Notes: generated from the sequence alone by a model not told the origin. A stretch of 64,000 bases of DNA from Saxidomus purpurata (GCA_022818135.1 JAFMSR010000006.1:32082815-32146814), one strand, 5' to 3'. Counted from the first letter of the stretch, positions 34,484 to 47,500 are shown. A program made the numbers and translations.

Positions 34484-37400
34484 CTGTTAAAAGACAGTAA
34501 GTAAATATTGTGTTCTCTATCTGTTGAACACTTCATGTACCATTATGTAACGGTTACTTACCTAGCTTGAATTCCTCGTCAGAAACATTTCGTATTCTGT
34601 TCTCTGGTACCTGATTTTATAAAAAAAAATCTTTGATGCAAATGATATTTTCTGTTATATAAATGGCTATTTAAGTTTAAAGTTTATAATAGTAGTGATA
34701 ATTGCACATTTATTTTCCTATGCATCTGTAAGACGTCCTCTATTGTAACATCAAAAACAGTCACACTTTCTACTATAACTACCGGAACTTGCATGACTGT
34801 TAATTCTTCATAGGCTTTCAAAACAGCATTGGCTTTGCTTCATCAAATGATTGAAAATTTTCTAAATTGAAAGATGTATACAAGGGTAATAGTATTAGTC
34901 GATTTCATTATGGGAAAATTGGTTTTGAAATTACGGACAGCGAGACCGACATACACAACAAGAAAGATAAATATACATGAATGTCAAGATAAATATAAAG
35001 GAATGCGTGATACAACTTGTCATTATTAAGAATGTCATACCGTTTCTATTTCAGGACATAACTTGCTTTCCAAAATTTCCACTGGGTCTTCTAGTTCTGG
35101 TGCGTCCTCCTCGTCATGTATGTTTAGGGGGTACGTTTCCTTCAAAATCTGAGTCTGATTCGGTAAATAGCGATCCCAATACTCAGTTTCATCTATGTGA
35201 CTATCGGAACTGGATGTTGTTTCACTATCTTAAACATTAAACACATTTATTTCTTTAAGCTCTATCACATCGTGACAGGAAATTCGATGTTTAAAAACTT
35301 GAAACTAGCTGTTAAATGATAATTACAACGAAATGCTATTAAAAAATAAAGAAAACAAACAGATATACACCTGTTTCATCAAATACGCCGGTGAAACCTT
35401 TAAGGTCGGGGAAAAGATTCAGCGATATCGTCTCATTGACCTGCACAGACAGACTATCAGCTATCTCGTTGATAATGTTTTTCACACTCTTCTTTTCAAC
35501 TCTTTTCCAAACAGTTCCAGTACCTCACGCATTCCTTCGGGGGAAGAACATATGATCGGTAGACTTAATCCTCGGTCATCGCCATCGGTACAACCCTCTG
35601 AAATATAGTTATGCAGTTTTAACAGAAAAGCATAGAAACATTATTTTATGACACTTACCATTCCTAGCTAAGTATCTTCGCATAATTATCAAATTATTAC
35701 TCTAAAACATAAGTAAAATGAAAGAAGGATAAGTGTCGGTGTAATATCACGTTTTATTTTATGTTTTCCTGTGAATTATAGAGTTTTCTCAGTGAAATAA
35801 AAGTGATAATCCACAGTTTTGAAACAGTGGATTACCATTTTTATTTTTCACTGTTTTTGCAATCTTTAGCCCGGATTTACGTCAAAAAGTATACCGAGCG
35901 TTATTAATGCTGGAGACCATGCGACGATGACGTCGTTTAAATGACGTCATTTGTTCTATGTTTTCTGATGACGTTTCCCGCGATTTTCGATGTTTTATAG
36001 AAACAAACTCAATAAAAATAGAGTTTTAACCATAAAATAAACAGAAAAATTGTTGGTATCGGTGTAATTTCACGTTAATTTCAATCGTGAACACCAAAAG
36101 TAGTTATTTTCACTCGTGGCTGCGCCACTCGTGAAAATATCACTTTTGGTGCCCACTCGGTGAAATTATAACGTGATCTTACACCGAAACAAACAGTTAT
36201 CCTCTATATAATTTCACTGAGTGGGCACCAAAAGTGATATTTTCACGAGTGGCGTAGCCACGAGTGAAAATAACTGCATTTGATGTCCAACAGTGTCAGT
36301 AATCAGGATGTTACATCAAAACCAACAATTTTTCTGTTTATTTTATGTCTCGAACTCTTTTTATATTAAGTTTGTTTAAAACATATGTCAAAAATTGCGG
36401 GAAACGTCATCAGAAAGCATAGCGAATATGACGTCATTTTAACGACGGCATCGTCGTATTACTCTCGGTACATAACTTGACGTTAATCCGGGTAGAACGT
36501 TTTGATAATGTTCACTACTAGGACAATGAGTTTATATTCACCGTTATATATTTCGATAAACCACCGCAAATCATAAAATAAACTTCAACAACATAGTTAG
36601 ATCAAAATTGGAAACATATTTAAAGTGTAGTTTGTATACTTACGAGGATTCTCAAGAATTTTGTGCAAACTCTCAAATGTCATCTGACATTCGATTTTTA
36701 TTGTTTCATCATAAAAGTATCCCAATTCTCTTGAAAGGTTAACGATATGCTGCTCGAAACTTTCACTTATAAAATAATCTATGATTTTAACTAATCCCTG
36801 GTAGGAACAGCACGTCAAGGAAATCAAAAGGCAATATCTTTTGATTTCAGTAACTTCAACATCGGAGACATTTCTAATTTCTTCCAAGATCTTGTCAACC
36901 TCTAACCTCACGTCTTCAAATTCTTCTGGGTTTTCAGACCTTCTGAGAGCGGCCTGCCACACTGTTTCCAGAGTATCCTCAGGTATTTTTTTCTTCTGAC
37001 TACTTTCTCCTAGAGTGACCATTTTCAACTCCAATACTGAAAAATATAACCGTTTTCAACAGTGCTTTTCTTCATATCTTGCTCTGCATTTGCTCAATGC
37101 TTTCTTACTAGTATTGGCATAAAGACATTAAAAGTCGTTACAAAATTTAATATAATTAGCTAAGGTTTTTATTAGATACATTTAATGTCTTACACTTTTT
37201 ACATACACATTTACGTTACCCTTATAATTTTGGAAACTTATTCCGTTATTTTCCATTTCCTGTACAGATTTCTTCAACCTCACCAGAGTATCTACAATAA
37301 AAAAGATGTATACTGCCTGTTTAAACTCCTGACTTTTTCTAACGTACATGTACCATAGATAAATATATATACAAAGTAATATATTACGTAAAACGTGTAG

Positions 37401-39193
37401 TAAATAAAGCAAGTCAAATTCAATTTTGCGGAATTTGTAGTTCAATAACATTCGAAAAAGACAGAGCATCCGCACTTGAAGCAGATAGCAAGGTATACGG
37501 GAGCTATTTATACAATTCTGACTGACTAGTGTTAAGACAGATATATTCGAGAGCATGGCAGCACCAGTATAAATCACCTCAAAGAATGTTCCACTTTTTA
37601 AACTTAAATTGATTTAAGTTTAGAGAAATAAAATACAGTAATGTTGTTGTAACTGTACTTCAATGTAATTTCGAAATTTATGGAAACTGATAAACATTGT
37701 TTGGTATTCAACAAGAGCTGTCATTAGGACAGCGCGCTCGACCTTTTTAGTGCTTGCCAATAAAACAAAACTTTGACAGTTAAGGGCACACAAGACTTTA
37801 ACTAGAAATTTCTAAGTGCAAATCAAGAAACATTTTCACAGAGTTATCTTCTTTTGCTTACAGATAGGTCTAATGATGATACATAAGTACTCCAACTTTC
37901 AAAGTAATATCTCAAATGGTTAAGTCAACAAGTAGACAAGAATAAAAATTTTAACTGAGTTTCTAAGTCAAAAAGGGCCATAATTCAAATAAAATCATTG
38001 ACAGAATTACCTTCTCCTGCCCACGTTTGGGGATCATGATGGTAAACAAGTATTCCAACTTTCAAATTAATATCTCAAACAGTTTAGTCAAAAAATGGCC
38101 TGGTACGAAAAACTTAACCAAGATTCTAAATCGATAAAGGGCCTTAATTTTTAAAACAAATCCCTGACAGAGTTACCTTCTCTTGCCTACAGATGGGGGT
38201 AATGATGTAAACAAGCATTCAAAGTTTCAAAGCAATATCTCACAGGGTTAAGAGCTTAAGGCAATAAGTGGATTTTACCAATATTCAATGTATTTTCTAA
38301 GTCAAAAAGCTCAACAAAGCTCAATACACTTTTTAAGTCCAAAAAGGGCCATAATTCTGTCAAAAATCTTGACAGAGTTATGTACTCTTGTCTGTTGATA
38401 AAGGTTATGATGGTAAACAAGTACGGTAAGTTTCAAAGCAATACCTCTAATGGTTTTGAAATAAGATGAGGTGAAAAGTCGAGCTAAAAATCCCACAACA
38501 CGATCAAAGTCACAAAACGGTCATAAAGTTCACAATATTTATAAACTAAACTTATTTTTCACTCAAAAAACAACGCTAAGCACAAACGATATTTGGCCAA
38601 CCTACCTTGATAGAGATCTGACAAATTTTTTATCCCCAGTCCATGTGTCTTAAGTTGCCACAAATAGTCATCTGAATCAGTGGTAGGGTCAGCTGACTTA
38701 TTCCTGTACTTGTCTATATGCTCTTCACACTTGTTTTGTATATCCTCATCGAGAGATGCAGACAACATTCGAATGCTGTAGACAAGATCCTCACAACAGG
38801 ATGAAAAATGTTCACCCTCATGCAAAGACATTAAAGCCGTGTCTGCATAGTTCATTCTTGCATGCTTTATAATGTTGATTACTTTCATATTCTTTGGTTT
38901 AAGAATTGTCTCTATAACATGTGCCAGTACCATAATGTCCCATGAGTCAGTATCAGTATTAACATGGACTGCATCAGTGGAATTGGTGGGGAAAAGGTGA
39001 TCAAACATTTCCTGACTGTTCATGCGATCTTTTAAAACTTCTCGATTTTCGAGCAGCATGGTGCATAAATCGTGACCTAGCTCTAAAATTTGTTTCTGTA
39101 ATAAATTAGACAATACCAGCTTCCCACACTCGAACAGTAGTCTTACATAGCGTATATACTTTTCCGGTTTGTCCTTAAAGAAAAGGGCAAACT
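34419..39193 (-). CDS. HEPN/DZIP3-like multi-exon gene (3' part, one frame break)
   Basis: Seven exons on the minus strand join with matching phases: 39193-38606, 37291-37220, 37036-36644, 35597-35371, 35228-35041, 34610-34562 and 34483-34419 (stop). The first exon resembles the HEPN-like domain of DZIP3-type proteins, a family widely expanded in bivalves. The rest gives an alpha-helical middle and an acidic tail. Exon 4 needs one missing base (or two extra bases removed) near 35485-35495 to stay open. The true start lies upstream of 39193 and was not found. The role is unknown; DZIP3 itself is a ubiquitin ligase, but no RING domain is seen here. Family call is from pattern memory and moderate. 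Confidence 0.55.
34562..34610 (-). CDS. HEPN-like gene, exon 6
   Basis: 49 nt, AAATCAG to CTAG|GTAAGT. Reads VPENRIRNVSDEEFKL; phase 0 in, phase 1 out. Confidence 0.5.
35041..35228 (-). CDS. HEPN-like gene, exon 5 (acidic)
   Basis: 188 nt, TTTAAG to AACG|GTATGA. Reads SETTSSSDSHIDETEYWDRY, then LPNQTQILKETYPLNIHDEE and DAPELEDPVEILESKLCPEI. Strongly acidic and Ser-rich, probably disordered. Confidence 0.55.
35371..35597 (-). pseudogene. HEPN-like gene, exon 4 with frame disruption
   Basis: The 5' part reads GCTDGDDRGLSLPIICSSPE then GMREVLELFGKELKRRV and TGA. The 3' part is open in another frame as SVKNIINEIADSLSVQVNET then ISLNLFPDLKGFTGVFDET and joins exon 5 in phase. A one-base loss in the A/G-rich run near 35485-35495 explains both. 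Either a recent inactivating mutation, an allele, or a sequence error. Confidence 0.55.
35790..35853. repeat. Short hairpin in intron 4 region
   Basis: CAGTGAAATAAAAGTGATAA TCCAC is mirrored by GTGGATTACCATTTTTATTT TTCACTG. Probably an internal piece of the adjacent foldback family. Confidence 0.7.
35870..36567. mobile_element. Foldback (palindromic) MITE, about 0.7 kb
   Basis: Two arms of about 300 bp are inverted copies around a centre near 36170-36205. Landmarks on the left (CCCGGATTTACGTCAA, GACGATGACGTCGTTTAAAT, GATGACGTTTCCCGCG, CACTCGTGAAAATATCAC) all recur in complement on the right. A partial copy lies at 41278-41695. The arms carry repeated TGACGTCA palindromes. The right end, CGGTGGTTTATCGAAATAT in complement, matches the left end of the 41-kb copy. 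Confidence 0.85.
36644..37036 (-). CDS. HEPN-like gene, exon 3 (helical region)
   Basis: 393 nt, TTTTCAG to CCTC|GTAAGT. Reads LELKMVTLGESSQKKKIPED, then TLETVWQAALRRSENPEEFE and DVRLEVDKILEEIRNVSDVE, followed by a Cys-containing hydrophobic part. Mostly amphipathic helix by eye. The next exons lie beyond the foldback element, which sits in the intron. Confidence 0.6.
37220..37291 (-). CDS. HEPN-like gene, exon 2
   Basis: 72 nt, ATTGTAG to AAGG|GTAACG. Reads DTLVRLKKSVQEMENNGISF then QNYK, a short helix following the HEPN-like exon. Confidence 0.6.
37700..38480. repeat. Diverged tandem repeat, about 190-bp units
   Basis: Four diverged units built from the same blocks: AAGGGCCATAATT, TTGACAGAGTTACCTTCT, GATGGTAAACAAGTA, TTTCAAAGCAATATCTCA and GGTTAAGTCAA. 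The blocks recur in order near 37850-37920, 37970-38090, 38140-38250 and 38330-38450. It lies in intron 1 of the HEPN-like gene. GGGCCATAATT repeats of this kind are common in bivalve genomes (recollection). Confidence 0.8.
38606..39193 (-). CDS. HEPN-like gene, exon with DZIP3-type HEPN domain
   Basis: 588 nt, TTTTTCAG to TCAAG|GTAGG. Opens FALFFKDKPEKYIRYVRLLF ECGKLVLSNLL, the kind of start seen in DZIP3-type HEPN domains (R-L-x-R-L-L-x-x-G). Next comes a spacer and SWDIMVLAHVIETILKP, then HARMNYADTALMSLHEGEHF and SSCCEDLVYSIRMLSASLDE, and it ends WQLKTHGLGIKNLSDLYQ. The usual R-N-x-x-x-H of HEPN is not obvious (only R-M-N-Y-A-D), so nuclease activity is not implied. The start codon is upstream and not identified. 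Confidence 0.6.
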
Positions 39194-39639
39194 CTGAAAA
39201 ATATGAAAAATATATAGGATTACCATTTTGACTAAAAAGTGATTTAGGAATTTGAAAAAAAACATTTCAACACACAGAAAAAAGTACGTTATTCATGAAC
39301 GTGCAAAATTTCATACAGTACGACTTCAGAGAGAATTAGTTATTAAATCCTCGATAAGAGCTTTGTATGAACTATCTGAGAACTGTGCTATCGCAGAATA
39401 AACAAGAAATGAGCATTGTAATTGGAATTTTACATACCAATTTATCAGAAAACAGAGCTATCACTCCTTACTGAAGAATACTCCGAAGTTGTGTCACTTG
39501 GATATGGTTATTGTGCATGCACTATTATTCATTGCCAAAATTGCCCATATTCAAAGTTTGTTATAAAATAATTGCATATTCAAGCATGATGATCTCACAG
39601 AATAATAACAGAAACTTAAGGGAGATAATTCATAAATAA

Positions 39640-40800
39640 GGCAATAAATGGTTATGGTTTTTGGACACTGTACTACACTTTAACGTCCTCTGTCATTCTA
39701 TGCAATTTGAATGAACCTATTCCTGCACCTGAAGAGTTATGCTCCGGACAAGGAAATACAATAAAAGGAAATAATTTAAATATTAGGCATGTTTTACAGT
39801 ACACTTCTTCTCATTGTGCGCTATCACTGTGTGAAGTTTCAAGTAATTAGTAATTCCCTTAAATACTTTGCAGTTATGCTCGGGACAAGAAAATTCATGA
39901 GGGCGTTAATAAAAAACACGGATCACTTGTTTACCATTGGATATAATACAAGGGCAACAATCGCATCACAGGAAGGGAAAATTTCGACCTGGGGGGCATG
40001 ATTTGAACACGAGTCGTAGAGATCGACTACACAATGCTACATTCCACATATATAAGCTCTGGATCTTGTGGTTTTAGAAAAGGAGACTTTTTATGTTTTC
40101 CTTATGTAATCCTATGTGAAATCAACCCCTCCCGGGAAGGGTTAATTTTTACCAAGGGGTCCTGACTTGAACAATCTTGATAAAGATCCACAAAGTAATG
40201 ATACATGCCAAATATCTAAGCTCTAGGACTTGTGGTTTCAGAGAAGAAGACTTTTAAAGTTTTCTTCATATAAGCCTATGTAAAATCAAGTGACCCCGGG
40301 GCGGGGTCAATTTTGTCCCGGGGTCCACTAGGCAATGCAACATGCCAAATATCTGCACATCCCGGCCGCTGAGTGTCCTCGCCTATTGTATGCAAGTTGA
40401 ACGAATTTCCTTCAGTACTTCTACAGTTATGCTCCGGATAAGAACATTTCACGAAGGGATTTCAATAAAAAAATTAGGTAATGTAGAGTTATTGTTCTTG
40501 GGCACTGCAATTCTCTTAAATGTCCTCTCTCAGTGTATAAAATTTGAACAAATTTCCTTTAGTTGTTTAAGATTTATGTCCCGGAAAAGTAAATGTAACA
40601 AAAGGGGAGAATTAAAATATAGGCAATGTAGGGTTATGGTTCTTGTACACTGCATTTTCTCTTAATGTGCTCTATCATTTTGTTCAAGTTTTAAGTAATT
40701 CCCTTTAATACATTTGCAGTTATGCAAGGGAGATAATTATAAAATAAGGCAATCACTGAATAAAGTTTCAAGTAATTCCCTTTTGTACGATGCAGTTATG
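39640..40800. repeat. Diverged tandem repeats upstream of HEPN-like gene
   Basis: Blocks such as GTTATGGTTxTTGGACACTG, TGAAGTTTCAAGTAATTCCC, GCAGTTATGCTCCGGA and GGGAGATAATT recur at about 39650, 39830, 40420, 40490, 40630 and 40760. Between them, 40040-40340 holds two copies of another unit (CTTGTGGTTT...AGAC, then CCCGGGGGTCAATTTT-like). A tRNA-like minus-strand piece lies near 39990-40050. No first exon could be made out inside. Confidence 0.7.
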
Positions 40801-41277
40801 CAAAACGTTTTATTGATTTTTTTTCCATTTGTTTCAGATCTAAATGCAACTTTGGTGACCTAATTCACCTACTAGAAAAAATAATAATGAAAGTACTAAG
40901 TTAATATAATATATTATAATGTTTCACTACCTGATATACATTTTGTAAATAGCAAGTTTGTATGCAACTAGAATTGCTCATTATTTCCTGGGGAATGGCC
41001 AAAATGAATTTGATATAGACAATATTTTCATACATTAGATCCAGTTGGGTCTTTTTCCTTGTCATAATGTATCTATCCGATTTCTTAATTCTTTTTTTCT
41101 CTTACATGTCTACTGGTAAGTGTTCAAATGTTTCATCTGATTCTCTGGATTCTCTCATTGCCTTTTGCCTCCATAGTCGTGCTTCATACCATAAATGTGT
41201 CATTACAGTTATAGCTTTACGCACGATGAATGAAGAAACTTATTGTGATGAATAAATTATGTGCATTTATTTAATGT

Positions 41278-41695
41278 TTCTCGGTGGTTTATCGAAATAT
41301 AACGGTGGATAATATCCCGATAAATTCACTGCCCACTCAGTGAAAATTATCAAAATTTGTTACCCGGATTAAAATGTAAACCGAGCGTAATGAATGCCGG
41401 AAACCATATGACGATGACGTCGTTAAAATGACGTCATGTTTGCGATGCTTTTTGATGACGTTTCCCGAGATTTTCGACATTTTATTGAAAAAACTCGACA
41501 AAAGTAGAGTTTGAGACATAAAATAAACAGAAAAATTGTTCGTATCGATGTAGTATCACGATAATTTCACTCGTGAAAACCAAAAGTAATTATTTTCACT
41601 CGTTGCTGCGCCACTCGTAAAAATATCACTTTTGGTGCCCACTCGGTTAAATCATAACGTGATATTACACCGAAACCAACAATTATCCTCTATTT
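41278..41695. mobile_element. Partial copy of the foldback element
   Basis: Matches one arm and the centre of the 36-kb foldback element: GGTGGTTTATCGAAATAT, GACGATGACGTCGTTAAAAT, GATGACGTTTCCCGAGATTT and TATCACTTTTGGTGCCCACT. It stops near CAATTATCCTCTATTTA where LINE sequence begins, as if cut by the LINE insertion. Confidence 0.8.
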
Positions 41696-41696
41696 A

Positions 41697-44500
41697 ATGT
41701 AAAAGGTCAAGGTGAGACTAAAACGATAAGGCATGTATTTAACTGGTTACGAGAAAACCAATATGATATTTGCTTTTTGCAAGATGTTCACTGTCTGAAA
41801 AAATACAATAAGAACTGGGTAAAGGTATGGGAAGGGAAATTATTTTTAAGTGGGGACAGCTCAAAGAGTGTTGGAGTGGGTATTTTAGTATCAAAATCAA
41901 TTGAAGTTTTAAATAGTAGGTCATCTACAATGCCTTAGATTTGCAGTTAAAGGAACTGATATATATTTGATAAATATATATGGTCCAAACAACGAAGACG
42001 TGAACTTTTTCAATATTTTAGAACAGTTTATTGCAAGCAATGACGATAAAACTTTGATTATTGGAGGTGATTACAACGTTGTTCTCAATAGCACTATATA
42101 TAAGAAAAATGGTCGTAGTGATACTAAAAAAGAAACCAGAACGAAACTTACGAATATAATGGAAAATTATGCGACATTTAGAGAATTAAAAATCCCGAAG
42201 TGAAACAATATACATGGCATTCTAACCACAGAACACCAATCTTCAGTAGACTTGACTTTTTTCTGATCTCTAGTAGTATCTCAAATAAAGTAATGTCATG
42301 CAAAATCACAACAGGAATAAAATTTGATCATTCACTTGTGTATTTACAAATTGACTTCAATAACAAGGACAGAGGACCAGGGTTTTTTAAGTTAAATAAC
42401 TCTGTAATATTGGATGAAATATTTCAAAAACATTAACGAAATAGTCGAAATAAATAAAACTGCGAACCCAGACATATTGTGGGAACTAATTAAAGGTACT
42501 ATAAGAAATACTATAATAAAGTACTGCTCGCAGAAGAAAACAACAACTTACGAAAATGAAAAACAGCTTATAAAAGATATTGATAATTTAGAGAAACAAT
42601 TAAGTAATGAATCGACTGATTCTACATTTAATTTAACAGAATTAATCAGAAATAAAAAAGACGAGTTAGAACAGCTAACTCTTATAAAAGCAAAAAGTTA
42701 TTACATAAGAACAAAATCTCACTATATTGAAGGAATAGACAAAAATAGCAAGTATTTCTCAAACCTAGAAAAAAAGAAAAGCGAAAATAAGATAATCTCC
42801 AAGTTGTCTGTTGATGGAAAAGATGTATATGAAACACTTTTATCACAACTTATAAAAACCAAAAAAAATGGACTTTTTCGATCATGATTTTTTTCCAGAA
42901 AATAATATCAAATTAAATAGTGTACAGAAACAATCATGCGAAGGAATATTAACTGAACAAGAATGCGCAAAGGCTCTTCTAAACATGAGTAATAATAAAA
43001 GTCCCGGATCTGATGGTCTAACCACAATTCTATAAAAACAAATTCTATAAAATATTTTGGCCCGATATAATACCTTACTATATAAGCTCAATAAACTATT
43101 CTTACACAAACGGAAACTTAACTATATGCATGTCTTAATAAATGGAGTAAACATACACTTAACCTTCTAGGAAACATAATGGTTATAAAAACATACGCAT
43201 TACCTAAAATCATATATCCGCTGACGGTGATAGAAAATCCAACAGATAATCTTAAAAGATTGTACTTGTACTTGTGGGACGGAAAAGCAGACAAAATGGC
43301 ACGAAATATAATAATAAAAGATTATAAGGATGGAGGCCTTAAAATGATTGACATTACTGCATTCGTCAATGCTATTAAAGCAAGCTGGGTAAGTAGAATT
43401 CTTAATATTAACAACAAAGGAATATGGAAAGAATATTATAGAAAGGTGATAGACAGCCTTGGTGGAAACATGCTTTTTGAATGCAACTTTTCCCCACAAG
43501 ATATTAGTAAGAAAATCAAAAACACTTTTTTAAAAGAAATTATCTCTAGTTGGGCAAATATCAATTTCGTAAAAAGCCAATAAATTTATCAGAAGAAATA
43601 ATATCGAACAATTCGATGATTAAGACACCCGGAAAAACTTTGTTTCTCAAAACATGGTATGATAAAGGAGTAAAACACGTAAAAGACCTTTTCGATTTTG
43701 AAAATAAACAATTTTACAATTTCAATAAATTTAAATATGTTTACAACATTGAAAATAAGTACAATCTACAATATTACTCCTTAATAGCAAGTATTCCAAA
43801 ATATTTTTATATAATGAATATATTGAAAAAAACAATGACAAAATAAATATAAGGGCTCAAGAAAAATGGCAAACCATTTATGAAAATTTGAATTGGAAAA
43901 ATATATAACTTACACCATTTGAAAGTAAAATAGAAACAAACCTTCGATACAAATACGTCATGAGAATTATTCCGACAAACAAGTTTCTTTATAAATGTAA
44001 AATAGTCCGATCAAGCCTTTGTGACTTTTGTATGTTGAAACAATTCAACATTAATTCTGGGAATGCTCCTACATACAAAATTCCTGGTCAAAACTCGAAA
44101 ACTTTCTTTTGAAACAAAATTTAGAGGTGCACATAACATACCAACGTATAAGCTTTGGATGTATAAATAATCAAAATGTTCAGAAGCGGTCCATTATTAA
44201 CTTAATAATTATCTTAGCAAATTTTTTTTAAATTCAAATATAATCTAAATAAAGCAATTCCTAATTTTGAAATATTTTTAAGTTGTCTAAGGAAAGAAAG
44301 GAGTTAGAAAAACATATCGCACTCTTAAAGGAATAGCTGACTGTCCACAACAATAAATGGAATCAGATATGAGAAGGTCTGTCGGGAACCATGTAGAGAG
44401 AAAGACCTCGTTAAAACAAATACATAGACTCTAGGTATAAAATTGAATATCTTGCCAGTAGACTTCTCCCTTTATAACACTTTTTTAGTTTTGTATATTC
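41697..44500 (+). mobile_element. Decayed LINE (APE endonuclease + RT type), internally deleted
   Basis: Broken frames in order: endonuclease start (ENQYDICFLQDVHC near 41750), endonuclease core (INIYGPNNEDVNFFNILEQF, LIIGGDYNVVLN, RLDFFLIS), linker (42414-42887), and the start of reverse transcriptase (LLNMSNNKSPGSDGL near 42985). The sequence then jumps, near 43115-43135, to the C-terminal region (NLLGNIMVIKTYALPKIIYP, LYLWDGKADK, DGGLKMIDITAF). The RT catalytic core with F-A-D-D is missing, so the copy is dead. The domain order and wording suggest an L1/Tx1-type element. Confidence 0.88.
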
Positions 44501-44536
44501 TTTCTTCATTTTTTTCTGCTTTTTTCCTTTTCTTTC

Positions 44537-47500
44537 TTTTTTTTTTTTTTTTTTTTTTGATTGTATAAAATGTTGATCTTGTTGAGTGTATGTTCTTTAA
44601 TGTATTTAGGAACACTTTTTATGAGGTGTTGGTACATTAAACAGTTTTCAATATTATATAAAAAAATGATATCTTCAAATGCAATAAATGTTTTTGTTCT
44701 ATAGGCAAAAAGGTGTTCCAAGTACTTTATACCTTTTTGTTCCCAAGTTTTGAAATAAAATGTCTTATTATTTATTTTTATATTTGAATTGTTCCATATT
44801 ATCTATTTACCTGTCGGTATATGTTTTGGAGGTTTTTTAACCATGCTTTTAAAATATCTTTTTAAAAAACGTTGTTTTTACCAATGGCATCTATAACATT
44901 ATCATCTAAAGATGAGTTTTCCGCCTATTCTATTTAGAAGATTTTTATAAAATATTTTCCATTCCCCTGTACTATTTTTATCACACAATCATTTTACCCA
45001 GCAGCTTTTTATTGAGATTAGAAATTTCGAAATGTCAATCATTTTCAGTCCTCCAACTGCGTATAGTAACATAAGAAGATTTCGTTTGATTTTTTCAGGT
45101 TTTTGTTCCACATCAACTCAAAAGTAGTTTTGGTGATTTCTTTAAGTGTATGTTCTGAAGGGTTAAGTAAAACTGTTAATTGATATATAAGTTTTGGTTA
45201 AGTAAAGCTTTTGATTAGAGTTATTTTGCCTAAAAGTGTTAATTTTCTGTGCTCCCATTGTTTTAAACAGTTTTTAAAGGTTAGAAATTTTGGTTGTAGG
45301 TTTAAACTGATATTTTTTCTATGTTGTTAGTGAAAATAAAGCCCAGAGTATTTGCTGATTCTGAGGTCCATTATTTTATTTTAGCAGTAACTCAACTCTG
45401 TGCTTATCAGGGATCCTATTCGTATAATTTTATATTTATTGATGTTTAATTTAAGTCCTGATACGTATTCGAAATTTGTTAATACTGTAATTAATTTTTC
45501 GAAAGATTACTTTGAACCATTATTTATATATGTTGCGTCATCAGCAAACATAGTTTGTTTTATTTCTCTATTCCCTAGCACAATACCTTTAATTTTGTTG
45601 TCATTTTCTATAAATGTTGATAAAATTTCAATGCAAAGAATGAATAGAAAAGATGAAAGAGGACATCCTTGACGAACCCCTCTTTCAATATGGAAAGGTT
45701 CTGATAGAAAGCCATTGTTTATCACTAAACTTGTAACGTCATTATAAAAAAGTGTTATCCATTTGATGAAGGAATCTCCAAAATTAAATGCTTTAAACAC
45801 TTTATTATAAAGTCATGGTTAAGACTGTCAAAGGACGAAGAGAAGTAATCCTGGCTCATCTAATTCTTTTAGGTAATTGATTACTTCAAAAATGAGTCTA
45901 ACGTTTTCTCCTATATAACTTCCTTTCATGAAGCCAGTTTTTGAATGATTTATAATCGACTTTTTAAATCTAGTTGCTATTGTTTTTTTCGCTATTTTGT
46001 AATCTACATTGAGCAAGCTAATTGGACGCCAATTTCTAAGGAAGGTAGTATCTTTATTTGGTTTTGGTAGCAGAGTTATAATTCCTTGTTTTTGTAAATT
46101 TGTAAGAATTCCGGTACTATAAGAGTGATTAATCGATTAGATAAAATTTCTTTCCAAAATACTTTATAGAATTCCACTGGCAAACCATTTGAACCAGGGC
46201 TCTTTTGATTTTTCATTTCGCTCAGTGCGTCCCAACATTCACTTTTAAATATTATACCATTACATGAAAATTTGTCGTCTTCATTCAGTTTATTACTTTC
46301 TAAATGAAACACGTCCTACTCTGATAAATTGAATACTTTTTTCCGCGTATTGATTCTTATAGTATGAAACAGTCTTTTTAAGAATTTCTGTTTGCTTTGT
46401 TATTTCTTGCTCTTGTATTTGTAATTTATAAATAGTTTTTCTTTCTGCATTTTGTTTTTCTAAATTTGAAAAATATTTACTATTTTTTTCGTGTCCTTCT
46501 ATATTTTGTGTTCTTGCTCTAATCATAATACCATTCATTTGCATGTCTTATAGATTTTCTAATTCATTTCTATTTTAATTTAATTCATTCTTGATTTCAT
46601 CACTATTTGGGTCGTTTTGAATGATTTTATTCTCTAAAGAAGTAACTTCTGTATTCAGAGTTTCCTCGTGTTTTGATCTTGTTTTCTTTTATGCGTTGCG
46701 TGTTTTATTGTTTGGTTTCTTATTGCCTCTTTGATAAGTTCGCATATTGTGTTGGGATTTGAAATTTTATTCAGATCACTTGTTTCTTTAATACAATTTT
46801 GATAGTTGTTTGATATTGCTCGTAAATTATTATTCAATTTGAAATATCCCTTGCCCTTAAATTATTTTGAAAAATTCATACTTAATTAAATTTTTGAATG
46901 GTCAGATTTATAGCCTGGTTTAATTATACAGTATTTTGCAATATTTATTAATGTATCAGAAAGTAAAAAGAAGTCAAGTCGGCCACATATAATTGGTTTA
47001 TTATTTGAATGCCAAGTATGTTAATATTTAGAAGGGGTAAGCAATCTCTATATGTTTATCAGATTATAATTGTCAATAATGTCTACTAATTTTGCTCTGC
47101 ATTTCTTGTGTGTGTCTAACCTACCATTCTTTTTATCAAGCTTTATGTCAATTACTGTGTTACAATCACCTGTCACTATAAAATTTCTCTCAAGGATATT
47201 TGAAAGTTCGTCATCTATGACATCAAAGAAATGTTTGTTATCGTTATTTGGACCATATATATTGAATAAAGTAAAACCCCAGCTGTCAATTTCTATGTCA
47301 AGTGATATTAAACGTCCTCGAACAATTTCTTTAATATTTGATACTTTTCCAGAGAATGTCTGACTTAACAAGATAGCAACAACTTCACTGTTACGTTTTC
47401 TTCTGCTAAAATATGATTGTCCGCTCCATTCTAGTTTCCACTTTTCTGCGCTTTTTTTGGTTGAATGCGTTTCTTGGAGAAGACAGATTTTATAATTATT

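Noticed and set aside
37700..38480. CRISPR-like or coding tandem array
   Set aside because: Units are long (about 190 bp), diverged and without spacers; this is a eukaryotic dispersed repeat.
42414..42887. Stand-alone 157-codon gene
   Set aside because: It is the linker between endonuclease and reverse transcriptase of the plus-strand LINE and sits between matching LINE pieces.
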